Assembly: GCA_002305955.1 (NCBI GenBank)
Contig: DBRH01000074.1
Coordinates: forward strand, 1 to 39,104
DNA length: 39,104 nucleotides
From: Kosmotogaceae bacterium UBA1373
Lineage (GTDB): Bacteria > Thermotogota > Thermotogae > Petrotogales > Kosmotogaceae
Direction of reading: 5' to 3'
The notes beneath the pieces were generated by a model that was given only the letters and a program-made list of their open reading frames with translations, ran no database searches and was not told the DNA's origin. The position numbers and the translations under genes are program-made. Each line of letters begins with the position of its first letter. The stretch's first letter is position 1. This document shows, piece after piece, positions 7,815-15,103 of this stretch.

Positions 7815-7864
7815 AAAAAACGGCAATTCAAGCGCTTCAAAAGCCCCTCCGCTCGAATCGCCGT
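7815..7864 (-). terminator. Rho-independent terminator of the DegV gene
   Basis: Read on the minus strand, a 15-bp stem (7864-7850 with 7834-7820, ACGGCGATTCGAGCG on the 5' arm, including two G-U pairs) is followed by six T. It separates degV from the ArsR-type gene. Confidence 0.9.
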
Positions 7865-7881
7865 CAAATTTCGGGATCAGA

Positions 7882-8718
7882 CTATGCCCATTCGCTGATT
7901 ATACCGATCCCCTCCGGGCCGAGATGCGTACCTATAACAGGTTCGATCAACGAGATCTCGACCTCGACAGTTGGAACCCTTTCAAGCAGTATTCTCTTCA
8001 GCTCTGTGGCATCTTCGCTTCTCTTTATGTACACGATATCGACCCTTTTGAGCTCGGCCGGGTCCTTACCTTTGAGAGTGTGATCCACCATACTCTGGAG
8101 GAGCTTTTTGTTTCCCCTGACGTTTTCAACGGGCTTCAGTTCGCCTTCGTCCATCTGGAGAACGGGTTTCATCTTCAGGAGGTTTCCCATAAGGGCTTTA
8201 GCCTTTCCGATCCTACCCCCCTTGTAGAGATAATTGAGGTCATCCACGGAGAAGATCGTGCGGATTTTTTTGTAAAAATCGGTTGCGTACTTGACCAGAG
8301 TATCTGTATCACTGCCTTCCTCGATCATTTTCGACAGGTTCCTGATAAGCATCCCCAGACCATTTTCCGTGAGCAGCGTGTCTATGACGTGAACGGGCAT
8401 ATCGAAATCCCTGGAAGCTATGCTCGCCGAAACGAAAGTGCCGCTCAGCTTACCTGAAATCAGAGGAACAACGAGAACATCAAAGTTTTGTAGTGCCCTG
8501 TCGAAGGCCTCCATAAAATCCTGGGGAGAGGGCTGCGAAGTGGTCGGAAGTTCCGCTACAGTCCCCAGCTCGTTGTAATAGGAATCGAGATCGAGATCGA
8601 GCGCTCTGGTGTATTTACCGGACCTGTTGACGTAGAGCGATACTATATATACCCCCAGCTTCTCAATCTCAGCGGACTTAAGGTTGCACGTATTGTCTGT
8701 GACTATGCCTATGCTCAT
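7882..8718 (-). CDS. DegV-family fatty-acid-binding protein
   Basis: The start is ATG 8718, with GGAGGG 7 nt upstream; a TTG two codons earlier sits too close to that site. The 278-residue protein opens MSIGIVTDNTCNL, matching the DegV start (IVTDSTxDL). It continues with LPTTSQPSPQDFMEAF, LISGKLSGTF and DLNYLYKGGRIGKAKALMGNLLKMKPVL, the strand-helix elements that hold the fatty acyl chain in this family. DegV (FakB) proteins present fatty acids to a FakA kinase; no fakA is in this window, so kinase coupling is unproven. It is transcribed alone with its own terminator. Confidence 0.92.
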   Translation of the reverse strand: MSIGIVTDNTCNLKSAEIEKLGVYIVSLYVNRSGKYTRALDLDLDSYYNELGTVAELPTTSQPSPQDFMEAFDRALQNFDVLVVPLISGKLSGTFVSASIASRDFDMPVHVIDTLLTENGLGMLIRNLSKMIEEGSDTDTLVKYATDFYKKIRTIFSVDDLNYLYKGGRIGKAKALMGNLLKMKPVLQMDEGELKPVENVRGNKKLLQSMVDHTLKGKDPAELKRVDIVYIKRSEDATELKRILLERVPTVEVEISLIEPVIGTHLGPEGIGIISEWA

Positions 8719-9095
8719 AAACAATCCCTCCGTTCAGACTAGATTGCTCAAATTATAGACCATAGAAGTCGGAATATCGATAAAAGACGATCGGTTTTTT
8801 CCTGAAGGTATGGTTACCCTCTGCGCAACTGTAACGAGTTTCCCGGTAACACATTCGCTCTTTCTTGCTTTTTGAGAATTCCTGGAGATATTATTTCAAA
8901 TACTGAATTCACTAATCACAGTATTTAATTCAATAAATCTAATATATGAGCCAAAATAATCAATTATCTTCTTTTCATCGATTAAATATCTGCGTAACAC
9001 AAATTATTGTGCCAAGCTATAGTATAAATGTACTAAGATATAAAATTATTTGAGAATTGAGTATAAATAATCCAAAGTTTCAGGAGGGATCGATT
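8719..9095 (+). other. 377-bp AT-rich intergenic region between degV and a small gene
   Basis: No convincing gene on either strand. From about 8880 the DNA becomes distinctly more AT-rich than its surroundings. It contains two short dyads: CACAA-ATTA-TTGTG (8998-9011) and TAGTA-N6-TACTA (9020-9035). It must hold the degV promoter on one side and that of the small gene on the other, but I could not fix a -35/-10 pair with acceptable spacing. Confidence 0.45.
8998..9011. promoter_or_regulatory. Candidate operator dyad CACAA-N4-TTGTG
   Basis: Perfect 5-bp inverted repeat with a 4-bp AT centre, about 90 bp upstream of the small gene at 9096 and next to a second dyad at 9020-9035. Its role as a protein-binding site is inferred from symmetry only. 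Confidence 0.3.
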
Positions 9096-9206
9096 ATGAG
9101 GAAATTTTTCGGGTTCTGCTTTCTCGTGATTCTGGTAGTTGACAGAGTCTTCGTGGAAATGATCGAAGGAATAGGTGACAGGAGAGTCAGGAGAAGCGTA
9201 AAATAA
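9096..9206 (+). CDS. Candidate 36-residue small membrane-associated protein
   Basis: ATG 9096 follows AGGAGGGAT, one of the best ribosome sites in the window, at ideal spacing. The frame closes at TAA 9206 and a clear terminator begins 42 nt later. The peptide starts MRKFFGFCFLVILVVD, a short hydrophobic segment behind a basic start, and ends in a charged, Arg-rich tail (GDRRVRRSVK). It could be a small single-pass membrane peptide. It might also be a truncated remnant or a leader. I recognise no family; the support is the ribosome site plus the terminator. Confidence 0.5.
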   Translation: MRKFFGFCFLVILVVDRVFVEMIEGIGDRRVRRSVK

Positions 9207-9248
9207 AAGACCGTATAGACTGTATTCACGTATTCAAAAGGTTTTTTT

Positions 9249-9277
9249 ACCCTTCGGCGCGAGTCGAAGGGTTTTTT
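9249..9277 (+). terminator. Rho-independent terminator
   Basis: ACCCTTCG (9249-9256) pairs with CGAAGGGT (9265-9272), with an 8-nt loop and a run of six T. It ends the short transcript carrying the 36-codon gene and lies just before the ugp promoter. Confidence 0.85.
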
Positions 9278-9291
9278 GTCGAGAGTGGTGG

Positions 9292-9300
9292 TGTTATAAT
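9292..9300 (+). promoter_or_regulatory. Extended -10 promoter of the ugp operon
   Basis: TGTTATAAT is a perfect extended -10 (TGnTATAAT), 48 nt before the ugpB ATG. There is no good -35 at 17 bp; that position falls in the T-run of the preceding terminator. The extended -10 would compensate. Confidence 0.6.
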
Positions 9301-9348
9301 CATTTTGCGATCCATCGTACTTCCATTTTTCAACAAGGAGGCATTTGC

Positions 9349-10644
9349 ATGAAGAAGATACTAGTCGTTGTTCTGGTTCTTCTCTCGGTCGTGGCTTTTT
9401 CCAAAACAACAATCACTTTCTGGCACGCGATGAGTGGCAGCAACCTCACCGCCGTTGATAATGTCGTCAAGGGATTCAACGAAAGCCAGAACGAGATCGA
9501 AGTGGTTGCGCAATTCACCGGGAGTTACGCCGAAACTCTCACCAAAGCGATAGCAGCTTACAGAACTGGAACACACCCCCACATCGTACAGGTTTACGAA
9601 GTCGGACTACAGACCATGCTAGATAGCGGAGCTATCCTTCCAGTTTACCAGCTGGCCGAGCCGGGTTTCGATTGGGGAGACGTCGTCACCCCAATCCTGA
9701 ACTACTACTCGGTGAACGATCAACTCTACTCCATGCCATTCAACTCGTCGACTGCCATCCTCTACTACAATAAAGATATTTTCGCGGCGGCCGGGCTGGA
9801 CCCCAACAAGCCACCGTCAACCTTCGACGAACTGTACGAAATGGGCAAAAAGATTGTACAATCGGGCGCATCTCAGGGAGGTATCTCGTTCGGCTGGCCG
9901 GCATGGGTCTTCGAGCAGATGCACGCAACTCATGCGCAGTTCTACGCCAACAACCAAAACGGTAGAGAGGCCAAGGCTTCGCAGGTTCTATTCAACGGAG
10001 AGTTCGGTCAGAAGGTTTTCATCGAGTGGATGAAGTGGGCACAGGACAAGGTCTTCGTCTATGGTGGTAGGGAGTACAGCGCCAACACTGCTTTCCTCAC
10101 CGGGCAAGTCGCCATGTTGATCCAATCGACTTCTTCGGTGGGTTCCATTCAGAAGACCGCCTCTTTCAACGTCGGGACTTCCTTCCTGCCGAGAATGGAA
10201 GGTTACCCCAGAGGAAACTCGGTTATCGGAGGCGCCACGATATGGGTTCTCAAGGGAAAGTCCGAAGCTGAAAACAAGGCTGTCTGGGAATTCCTGAAGT
10301 ACATAATAAGGCCCGAAGTCTCTCTGCAATGGCATAAGAGCACCGGTTACTTCCCCTCGAGCAACACGACCGTCAAGCTACTCATGGATGAGGGTTGGTT
10401 CGCTTCTCAGCCAAACCACCTGACCGCCTTCCTGCAGATACTCAGCGGATCAAACATACCCGAAGCACAGGGAGTCAGACTGGGTAACTTCGTCGCGATA
10501 AGAGATGTAGTCGATTCAGCCGTCGAAAAGGCCGTTCAGTACAAGGGAAAGGATTACGAAAAGGAAGCCAAGAGGATTCTCGACGATGCGGCAAAAGAGT
10601 GCAACAACATACTGAGAGAGTACATTCAACTATACGGTGATTGA
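9349..10644 (+). CDS. ugpB: Glycerol-3-phosphate-type ABC transporter substrate-binding protein (UgpB)
   Basis: The protein has 431 residues with a cleavable-looking signal (~1-18). It matches E. coli UgpB from memory in several blocks: ITFWHAMSG, AAYRTGTHPHIVQVYEVG, MPFNSSTAILYYNKDIF, VIGGATIWVLKG, WHKSTGYFP and GVRLGNFVAIRDVVD. These include residues that in UgpB surround the glycerol-3-phosphate or phosphodiester pocket (the FNSST loop and the GGA loop). The ligand is therefore probably sn-glycerol-3-phosphate or a glycerophosphodiester, though related proteins bind sugars. AAGGAGG precedes the ATG. It is the first gene of ugpB-ugpA-ugpE, followed by a strong hairpin that may favour its expression over the permeases. 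Confidence 0.9.
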   Translation: MKKILVVVLVLLSVVAFSKTTITFWHAMSGSNLTAVDNVVKGFNESQNEIEVVAQFTGSYAETLTKAIAAYRTGTHPHIVQVYEVGLQTMLDSGAILPVYQLAEPGFDWGDVVTPILNYYSVNDQLYSMPFNSSTAILYYNKDIFAAAGLDPNKPPSTFDELYEMGKKIVQSGASQGGISFGWPAWVFEQMHATHAQFYANNQNGREAKASQVLFNGEFGQKVFIEWMKWAQDKVFVYGGREYSANTAFLTGQVAMLIQSTSSVGSIQKTASFNVGTSFLPRMEGYPRGNSVIGGATIWVLKGKSEAENKAVWEFLKYIIRPEVSLQWHKSTGYFPSSNTTVKLLMDEGWFASQPNHLTAFLQILSGSNIPEAQGVRLGNFVAIRDVVDSAVEKAVQYKGKDYEKEAKRILDDAAKECNNILREYIQLYGD

Positions 10645-10657
10645 TTTGCTTTTCGAC

Positions 10658-10682
10658 GGGGAGGGGTTTTTCCCCTCCCCTT
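10658..10682 (+). terminator. Intercistronic hairpin between ugpB and ugpA
   Basis: A perfect 9-bp GC stem, GGGGAGGGG (10658-10666) with CCCCTCCCC (10672-10680), has a T5 loop but only TT after it. With such a weak T-run it probably acts as a partial terminator or 3'-end stabiliser. That would give more binding protein than permease, as known for malE-malF. Confidence 0.65.
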
Positions 10683-10711
10683 AATCCATTTTCAGGCGGT
10701 GAAAGAAAAAA

Positions 10712-11593
10712 ATGCAGAGAAGATTTCCCAATCGAGTGCTCCCGTACATCTTGCTCTCTCCCTCGATTGTTATAGTTATTATCTTTCTCATCGTACCGAC
10801 CGTTCAGTCCATATATATGAGCTTCTTCAGGGTTTCTCCATTCGGCGATAGAAAGTTCTTCGTCGGTTTCGAGAACTTCACCAGACTCTTCCAATCGTCA
10901 GCCTATCTGCACAGCCTGATAATAACCCTTATCTTCGCCGTATTAGTGGTGCTCATCGGCCTGTCGCTGGGAACGGTCATAGCCGTGTTACTGAATCAGA
11001 AGCTGCGCGGTCTATTCGTTTACAGGACTTTTTTCATCTGGACCTACGCCATCTCACCGGCCATCGCCGGGACCATATGGGCGCTCATGTTCAACCCGTC
11101 GAGCGGTCCGATAGTTTATATAATAAGAAGTATCACGGGGATAGGGATCAACTGGATGACCGATAGAAACCTCGCTCTCGCGGTCGTTGTCATAGCCGCT
11201 TCGTGGAAGATGCTGGGTTACAACATTATCTTCTACCTGGCCGGCCTGCAGGCTATTCCCGAAGAACTCCTGGAATCTGCCTCTATAGACGGTGCCTCCG
11301 GCGTAACGAAGTTCTTCAAGATCATCCTGCCGCTCCTTTCGCCGACGACCTTTTTTCTTCTGATTATGAACATGCTGTACGCCTTCTTCGATGTCTTTGG
11401 ACTGATAGATATTATGACCAAAGGTGGTCCGGGCGACGCGACCGAGTTGCTGGTCTATAAGCTTTACAGGGATGGTTTCATAAGCATGAACACCGGTTTC
11501 GCTTCCGCGCAGTCGGTCGTCCTCTTCGTCTTCGTCGCCATTCTGACCGTCCTCCAATTCAAATACACCGAAAGAAAAGTCTTCTACGGATAA
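10712..11593 (+). CDS. ugpA: ABC transporter permease UgpA
   Basis: The 293-residue inner-membrane protein has six predicted helices, starting LLSPSIVIVIIFLIVPTV. The permease EAA loop is clear at ~183-205 (EELLESASIDGASGVTKFFK then ILPLLSP), the docking site for the ATPase. GGCGGTGAAAG precedes the ATG. It pairs with UgpE encoded 19 nt downstream; the order binding protein, permease, permease is that of the CUT1 sugar/glycerol-phosphate importers. Confidence 0.92.
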   Translation: MQRRFPNRVLPYILLSPSIVIVIIFLIVPTVQSIYMSFFRVSPFGDRKFFVGFENFTRLFQSSAYLHSLIITLIFAVLVVLIGLSLGTVIAVLLNQKLRGLFVYRTFFIWTYAISPAIAGTIWALMFNPSSGPIVYIIRSITGIGINWMTDRNLALAVVVIAASWKMLGYNIIFYLAGLQAIPEELLESASIDGASGVTKFFKIILPLLSPTTFFLLIMNMLYAFFDVFGLIDIMTKGGPGDATELLVYKLYRDGFISMNTGFASAQSVVLFVFVAILTVLQFKYTERKVFYG

Positions 11594-11612
11594 CGGGTGG
11601 GGATGGATAAAC

Positions 11613-12443
11613 ATGAAGAAGAAAAATCTTAAAAAAATGGTGATATACCTGGTGCTCACCGGCATGGCATTGGTGGTGATGTTCCCGATCTACTACGCCT
11701 TCAGTATGAGCACGCTCACGGCAGCCGAGTCCTACAGCTACCCACCCCGTTTCACAACTGGAAAGAACATAATAGAGAACTACGTGACGGCCTGGAAGAC
11801 TGTGAACATGGGCAGACTTATGCTAAACAGCGGTTTCACGGCCTTCATCGTGGCGACCGGAAAGATAGGCTTCGCTATACTGGCGGCCTTCGCCTTCACT
11901 TACTTCGGCGACTTCAAGGGAAAGTTCTTCTTCTTCGGCATGATACTGATAACACACATGCTTCCGCTTCCTGTGAGGATTTTACCGACTTACGAACTGA
12001 TGAAGAGCTTCGACTGGATAAATACCTACTACGCTCTCACAATACCCTTCTTTGCCAGCGCCACGGGGACGCTGCTCTTCCGCCAGCTCTTTATGACCGT
12101 CCCGACATCGCTCTCGGACGCCGCGAGAATAGATGGTGCCGGTCCTATGAGGTTTCTCTTCAATGTGCTCCTTCCTCTTTCAAAAACCAATATGGGCGCG
12201 CTTTTTCTGATAGAGTTCAACTTCATCTGGAACGAGTATCTGTGGCCCCTCATAATAACTACAACCAACGACATGAGAGTCGTTCAGATCGGCATCAAGA
12301 TGCTGCTGGCCAGCGAAGCCCAGGCAGCGGAATGGAACATCATCATGGCAGGAACGATAACGGCCATGATAGTACCTCTCATAATGCTTTTGATATTCCA
12401 GAAGACTTTCATGAGCGGTTTCAGTTTAAAAGAAGAAAAATAA
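11613..12443 (+). CDS. ugpE: ABC transporter permease UgpE
   Basis: The 276-residue inner-membrane permease has six predicted helices, with a first segment MVIYLVLTGMALVVMFPIYY. Its EAA loop is TSLSDAARIDGAGPMRFLF followed by VLLPLSK. It ends with the GFSLKEEK tail common to this subunit. GGTGGGGATGG lies shortly before the ATG. No ATPase gene (ugpC/msmK) follows; a weak terminator closes the operon. The importer must borrow a multitask ATPase encoded elsewhere, as is common for CUT1 systems (inference). Confidence 0.92.
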   Translation: MKKKNLKKMVIYLVLTGMALVVMFPIYYAFSMSTLTAAESYSYPPRFTTGKNIIENYVTAWKTVNMGRLMLNSGFTAFIVATGKIGFAILAAFAFTYFGDFKGKFFFFGMILITHMLPLPVRILPTYELMKSFDWINTYYALTIPFFASATGTLLFRQLFMTVPTSLSDAARIDGAGPMRFLFNVLLPLSKTNMGALFLIEFNFIWNEYLWPLIITTTNDMRVVQIGIKMLLASEAQAAEWNIIMAGTITAMIVPLIMLLIFQKTFMSGFSLKEEK

Positions 12444-12466
12444 CCGGGGAGAGGCTCCCCGGTTTG
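12443..12466 (+). terminator. Terminator hairpin after ugpE
   Basis: ACCGGGGAG (12443-12451) pairs with CTCCCCGGT (12455-12463) around AGG, then TTTG. The stem is strong and the T-run short. It overlaps the last base of the ugpE stop codon. Confidence 0.7.
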
Positions 12467-12552
12467 TCCGCTCATCTCCTCGGGTCTCTCTTCAGTCCGT
12501 CGAAATCAACCGGAGACTTGTTCTCATCGATTATGTATTATACTAGGATTGA

Positions 12553-12576
12553 CCCGAAGCTCGCAGGTTCTTCGGG
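12553..12576 (+). other. Hairpin in the leader upstream of the methyltransferase
   Basis: CCCGAAG (12553-12559) and CTTCGGG (12570-12576) form a perfect 7-bp stem with a 10-nt loop. No T-run follows, so it is not a terminator. It could be a leader structure or part of a dispersed repeat, together with the GTGCGAGGTGTGCGAGG text at 12612-12628. Confidence 0.4.
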
Positions 12577-12629
12577 CATCCGGTAGATTGATATAGATCC
12601 TTCATTATTTGGTGCGAGGTGTGCGAGGT

Positions 12630-13400
12630 TTGAGGGAGTCGTGGGAATATTACAACGATATCGCAACTAGATACGATTACATGTACGAGGAGCCTTACTG
12701 GCAACTTTATCACAGGCTCGTAGAAAGACTGGTGGACGATCATATAGCTCGCCGCTCCAGGGTACTAGATCTCGGCACAGGCACTGGAAGATGGGCCTTG
12801 AGGCTGGCCGAAGACGGCCACGACGTCATTGCCGTAGATCCGGCCGGGGAGATGCTGAAAGTGGCAAAGATGAAAGCCGAACTGGCCGAGCTGAAGATCG
12901 AGTTTCATGAGGTCGGCGGAGAGGACCTTCCTTTTGAAAAGGCTTCCTTCAACTGTGTGCTGGCAATGGGAGATGTGCTTTCTTACGCTATGGAGCCGGA
13001 AAAGGTTTTAAAGAAAATCGGCGAAGTACTAAGGAAAGGGGGCAAACTCCTTGCCAGTGTCGATAATGCCTGGGCCTTCCTCCAGGACTTCCTCTCCCTT
13101 GCAGATTATTCGATGGCCCAGAAATTGCTGGACGAGAGAAAGATTCCGATCGGCGACAGATCGGTGAGCAACAAGAGCTTTCTTTCACGTGCTTACTTTC
13201 CTGGAGAGATAAGCGGCATCTTAAGATCCAACGGCTTCGAACTGGTCGATATGGCTTCTCTGATCGCCTTTTATCCCTACAACGAAGTTTCGCTGGCGTC
13301 GAACATCTCCAGAGCCTGCGAGTGGGAGTACCGTTATTGCAGGCAGAAAGAGACCTTCTCCAGGTCCGAGCACCTATTCTTCTGTGCAATCAAGAGGTAG
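12630..13400 (+). CDS. Class I SAM-dependent methyltransferase (UbiE-like)
   Basis: A 256-residue protein if translation starts at TTG 12630, which has GAGGTG (12616-12621) 8 nt upstream. In-frame TTG 12609, GTG 12612 and GTG 12621 are alternatives but have poorer sites. It has the Rossmann methyltransferase signatures: motif I VLDLGTGTGRWALRLAE, the acidic strand-2 end VIAVDPAGEML, and motif IV/post-I VLAMGDVLSYAMEPEKVL, then LRKGGKLLASVDN. The N-terminus (ESWEYYNDIATRYDYMYEEPYW) is typical of small-molecule methyltransferases. The substrate cannot be told from sequence. The next gene starts 5 nt after the stop. Confidence 0.87.
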   Translation: MRESWEYYNDIATRYDYMYEEPYWQLYHRLVERLVDDHIARRSRVLDLGTGTGRWALRLAEDGHDVIAVDPAGEMLKVAKMKAELAELKIEFHEVGGEDLPFEKASFNCVLAMGDVLSYAMEPEKVLKKIGEVLRKGGKLLASVDNAWAFLQDFLSLADYSMAQKLLDERKIPIGDRSVSNKSFLSRAYFPGEISGILRSNGFELVDMASLIAFYPYNEVSLASNISRACEWEYRYCRQKETFSRSEHLFFCAIKR

Positions 13401-13404
13401 AAAC

Positions 13405-14043
13405 ATGGCGAAGAGACGTAAACAATCACCGGCAATGATAATTGGATTGACACTGATACTGGCATCGATAGTTGGATTTGTCTTCTCGTTGATGGCAGTG
13501 AACCGTGTTGGGCAGGTCAGGAAAGAGATGACCGAACTGAAGAATTCTTACGAGAGAAAGATAGAGAAGATGGAGGCCGATTTCCAGACCAAGTTAGCCA
13601 GTATAGAGAGATTGCTTGGAGGGGGTGGCACGCTAGAGAAATACATAGTGGCCAAAAATTTCCTTTCCAATACCAGCGTAGATCTAGACGCTATACTGAC
13701 TGAAATGCAGCATCAGAGCGACAGACCCTATTTCAGAGTCTTCGTGACTGGCACCAAGGAAGTCTGGATAGGGATGAAAAAGAGCTCGAGCGATTCGGCA
13801 TACTACTTCCAGAAAAACTTCAAACCGGGTCTGTCTCAAGAGAAGTTCTACTACCTTAAAAATCCCGAGATAGAGACCAAATACACGATAATGCTGAACA
13901 AAGACGCCTACATAAGGACCGGAGTGCCTGAGTCGGTCTATCTAATATTCTTCGGCTTCGATTCGGGAAAACTCTCCAGAATGCCGGGAGTAGAAATCGC
14001 CAACCTGAAAGATGCCTTCAATCTATACATTCCTGGAGGGTAA
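13405..14043 (+). CDS. Single-pass membrane protein with coiled coil, unknown function
   Basis: The start is ATG 13405, with GAGG about 7 nt upstream inside the end of the methyltransferase gene. The 212-residue protein has a basic N-terminus (MAKRRKQS), one membrane helix (~11-31, IIGLTLILASIVGFVFSLMA), a heptad-like charged coiled coil (~36-75) ending in a Gly-rich hinge (LLGGGG), and a C-terminal domain of ~130 residues rich in beta strands (YFRVFVTGTKEVWIG, SVYLIFFGFD). The C-terminal domain should lie outside the cytoplasm. I recognise no family. Coupling to the methyltransferase may be coincidental. Confidence 0.72.
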   Translation: MAKRRKQSPAMIIGLTLILASIVGFVFSLMAVNRVGQVRKEMTELKNSYERKIEKMEADFQTKLASIERLLGGGGTLEKYIVAKNFLSNTSVDLDAILTEMQHQSDRPYFRVFVTGTKEVWIGMKKSSSDSAYYFQKNFKPGLSQEKFYYLKNPEIETKYTIMLNKDAYIRTGVPESVYLIFFGFDSGKLSRMPGVEIANLKDAFNLYIPGG

Positions 14044-14200
14044 TTCTCTTCTGCCTTCACGCGCCGGGGTCTTGATATTGAAGGTAAGAGGAATGAGCGT
14101 GAAAATCTTTCACTCTTCGTAACTGTTATCTCTGGCCTCTCTCATCGCACAACTCGGAAATCTTGCTAATTATTATGAACAGTAACCCTTCGAGCCTTTG

Positions 14201-14209
14201 TGATATAAT
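14201..14209 (+). promoter_or_regulatory. Extended -10 promoter of the SDR gene
   Basis: TGATATAAT is a perfect TGnTATAAT element, 52 nt before the ATG at 14262, with no convincing -35. It has the same architecture as the ugpB promoter. Confidence 0.6.
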
Positions 14210-14261
14210 AAATATAGCCGATAAATAACATCGGATATCGTGAGAGAAAGGAGGAATAACT

Positions 14262-15023
14262 ATGAAAAGGTTCGAAGGAAAAGTTGCGATGGTTACGGGT
14301 GGAGGTTCCGGAATAGGTGCCGATGCGGCTGAAGCCTTCGCGCATGAAGGTGCGACGGTGGTTGTCACCGATATCGATGAGGAGAAGGGTAGAGGACTCG
14401 TAGAAAAGATAAACGGCCATGGCGGCAGGGCGATCTTTTTGAAGCACGATGTTTCCAGCGCCGAAGAGACGGAAAAAGTCGTTAAAACAATCGTCGAGAA
14501 ATTCGGAAGGCTCGACATAGCCTTCAACAACGCAGGCATAAGCGGCCCTTCCGTTTCGGTAGCCGAGTATCCCGTTGATACATGGGAAAGAATAATCTCC
14601 ATAAACCTGAGCGGGGTCTTTTACTCTATGAAATACGAAGTCGAACAGATGCTTAAGCAGAGTGGAGGAGCCATAATAAACAACTCTTCGATTCTCGGAA
14701 AAGTCGGCTTCAGCAACGCTTCGGCATATACGGCCTCCAAACACGGCGTGGTTGGACTGACAAAAGCGGCGGCGCTCGAATACGCCAGCAGGAATATCAG
14801 AATAAACTCGATCAACCCGGCCTTCATCAAGACCCCCCTGCTGGAAGCGGCCGGTATGGGCCAAACCTCGCCGGCCTACGAGATGATGGTGGCCCTCCAT
14901 CCGGTCGGTAGGTTCGGAGAACCCAGAGAAGTTACCAGTGTCGTGCTCTTTCTAGCCAGCGACGAGGCATCATTCATACACGGGGAGTCGCTGATGGTTG
15001 ACGGCGGGTACACGGCCAGATAA
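14262..15023 (+). CDS. Short-chain dehydrogenase/reductase (FabG-like classical SDR)
   Basis: The 253-residue protein is of classical SDR length. It carries the nucleotide-binding GGGSGIG (~13-19), the NNAG motif (NNAGISG), the catalytic Ser in IINNSSILG, and the YTASK motif with Tyr and Lys, so the active site is complete. The acidic residue after strand 2 (VVTDIDEEK) favours NAD(H) over NADP(H). C-terminal GESLMVDGGYTAR is standard. It probably interconverts a secondary alcohol and a ketone; the substrate is unknown. AAAGGAGG precedes the ATG. No fatty-acid genes are adjacent, so a role as the cell's main FabG is not supported by context. Confidence 0.9.
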   Translation: MKRFEGKVAMVTGGGSGIGADAAEAFAHEGATVVVTDIDEEKGRGLVEKINGHGGRAIFLKHDVSSAEETEKVVKTIVEKFGRLDIAFNNAGISGPSVSVAEYPVDTWERIISINLSGVFYSMKYEVEQMLKQSGGAIINNSSILGKVGFSNASAYTASKHGVVGLTKAAALEYASRNIRINSINPAFIKTPLLEAAGMGQTSPAYEMMVALHPVGRFGEPREVTSVVLFLASDEASFIHGESLMVDGGYTAR

Positions 15024-15103
15024 TCGACCGTTGAGGTAACATATGTTACTGACCTCTCTTTCACGCTGAAGTATCATCTGATTTAGAAGACGGAGGTGTG
15101 AAA

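Noticed and set aside
9080..9412. 110-codon minus-strand frame across the AT-rich island and the ugpB start
   Set aside because: It runs through a plus-strand terminator, the ugp promoter and the ugpB signal peptide; no ribosome site or motif.
15033..15063. Possible terminator after the SDR gene (GAGGTAACATATGTTAC...GACCTC)
   Set aside because: The palindrome is AT-rich, interrupted, and followed only by a mixed TCTTTC tract; not strong enough to list.
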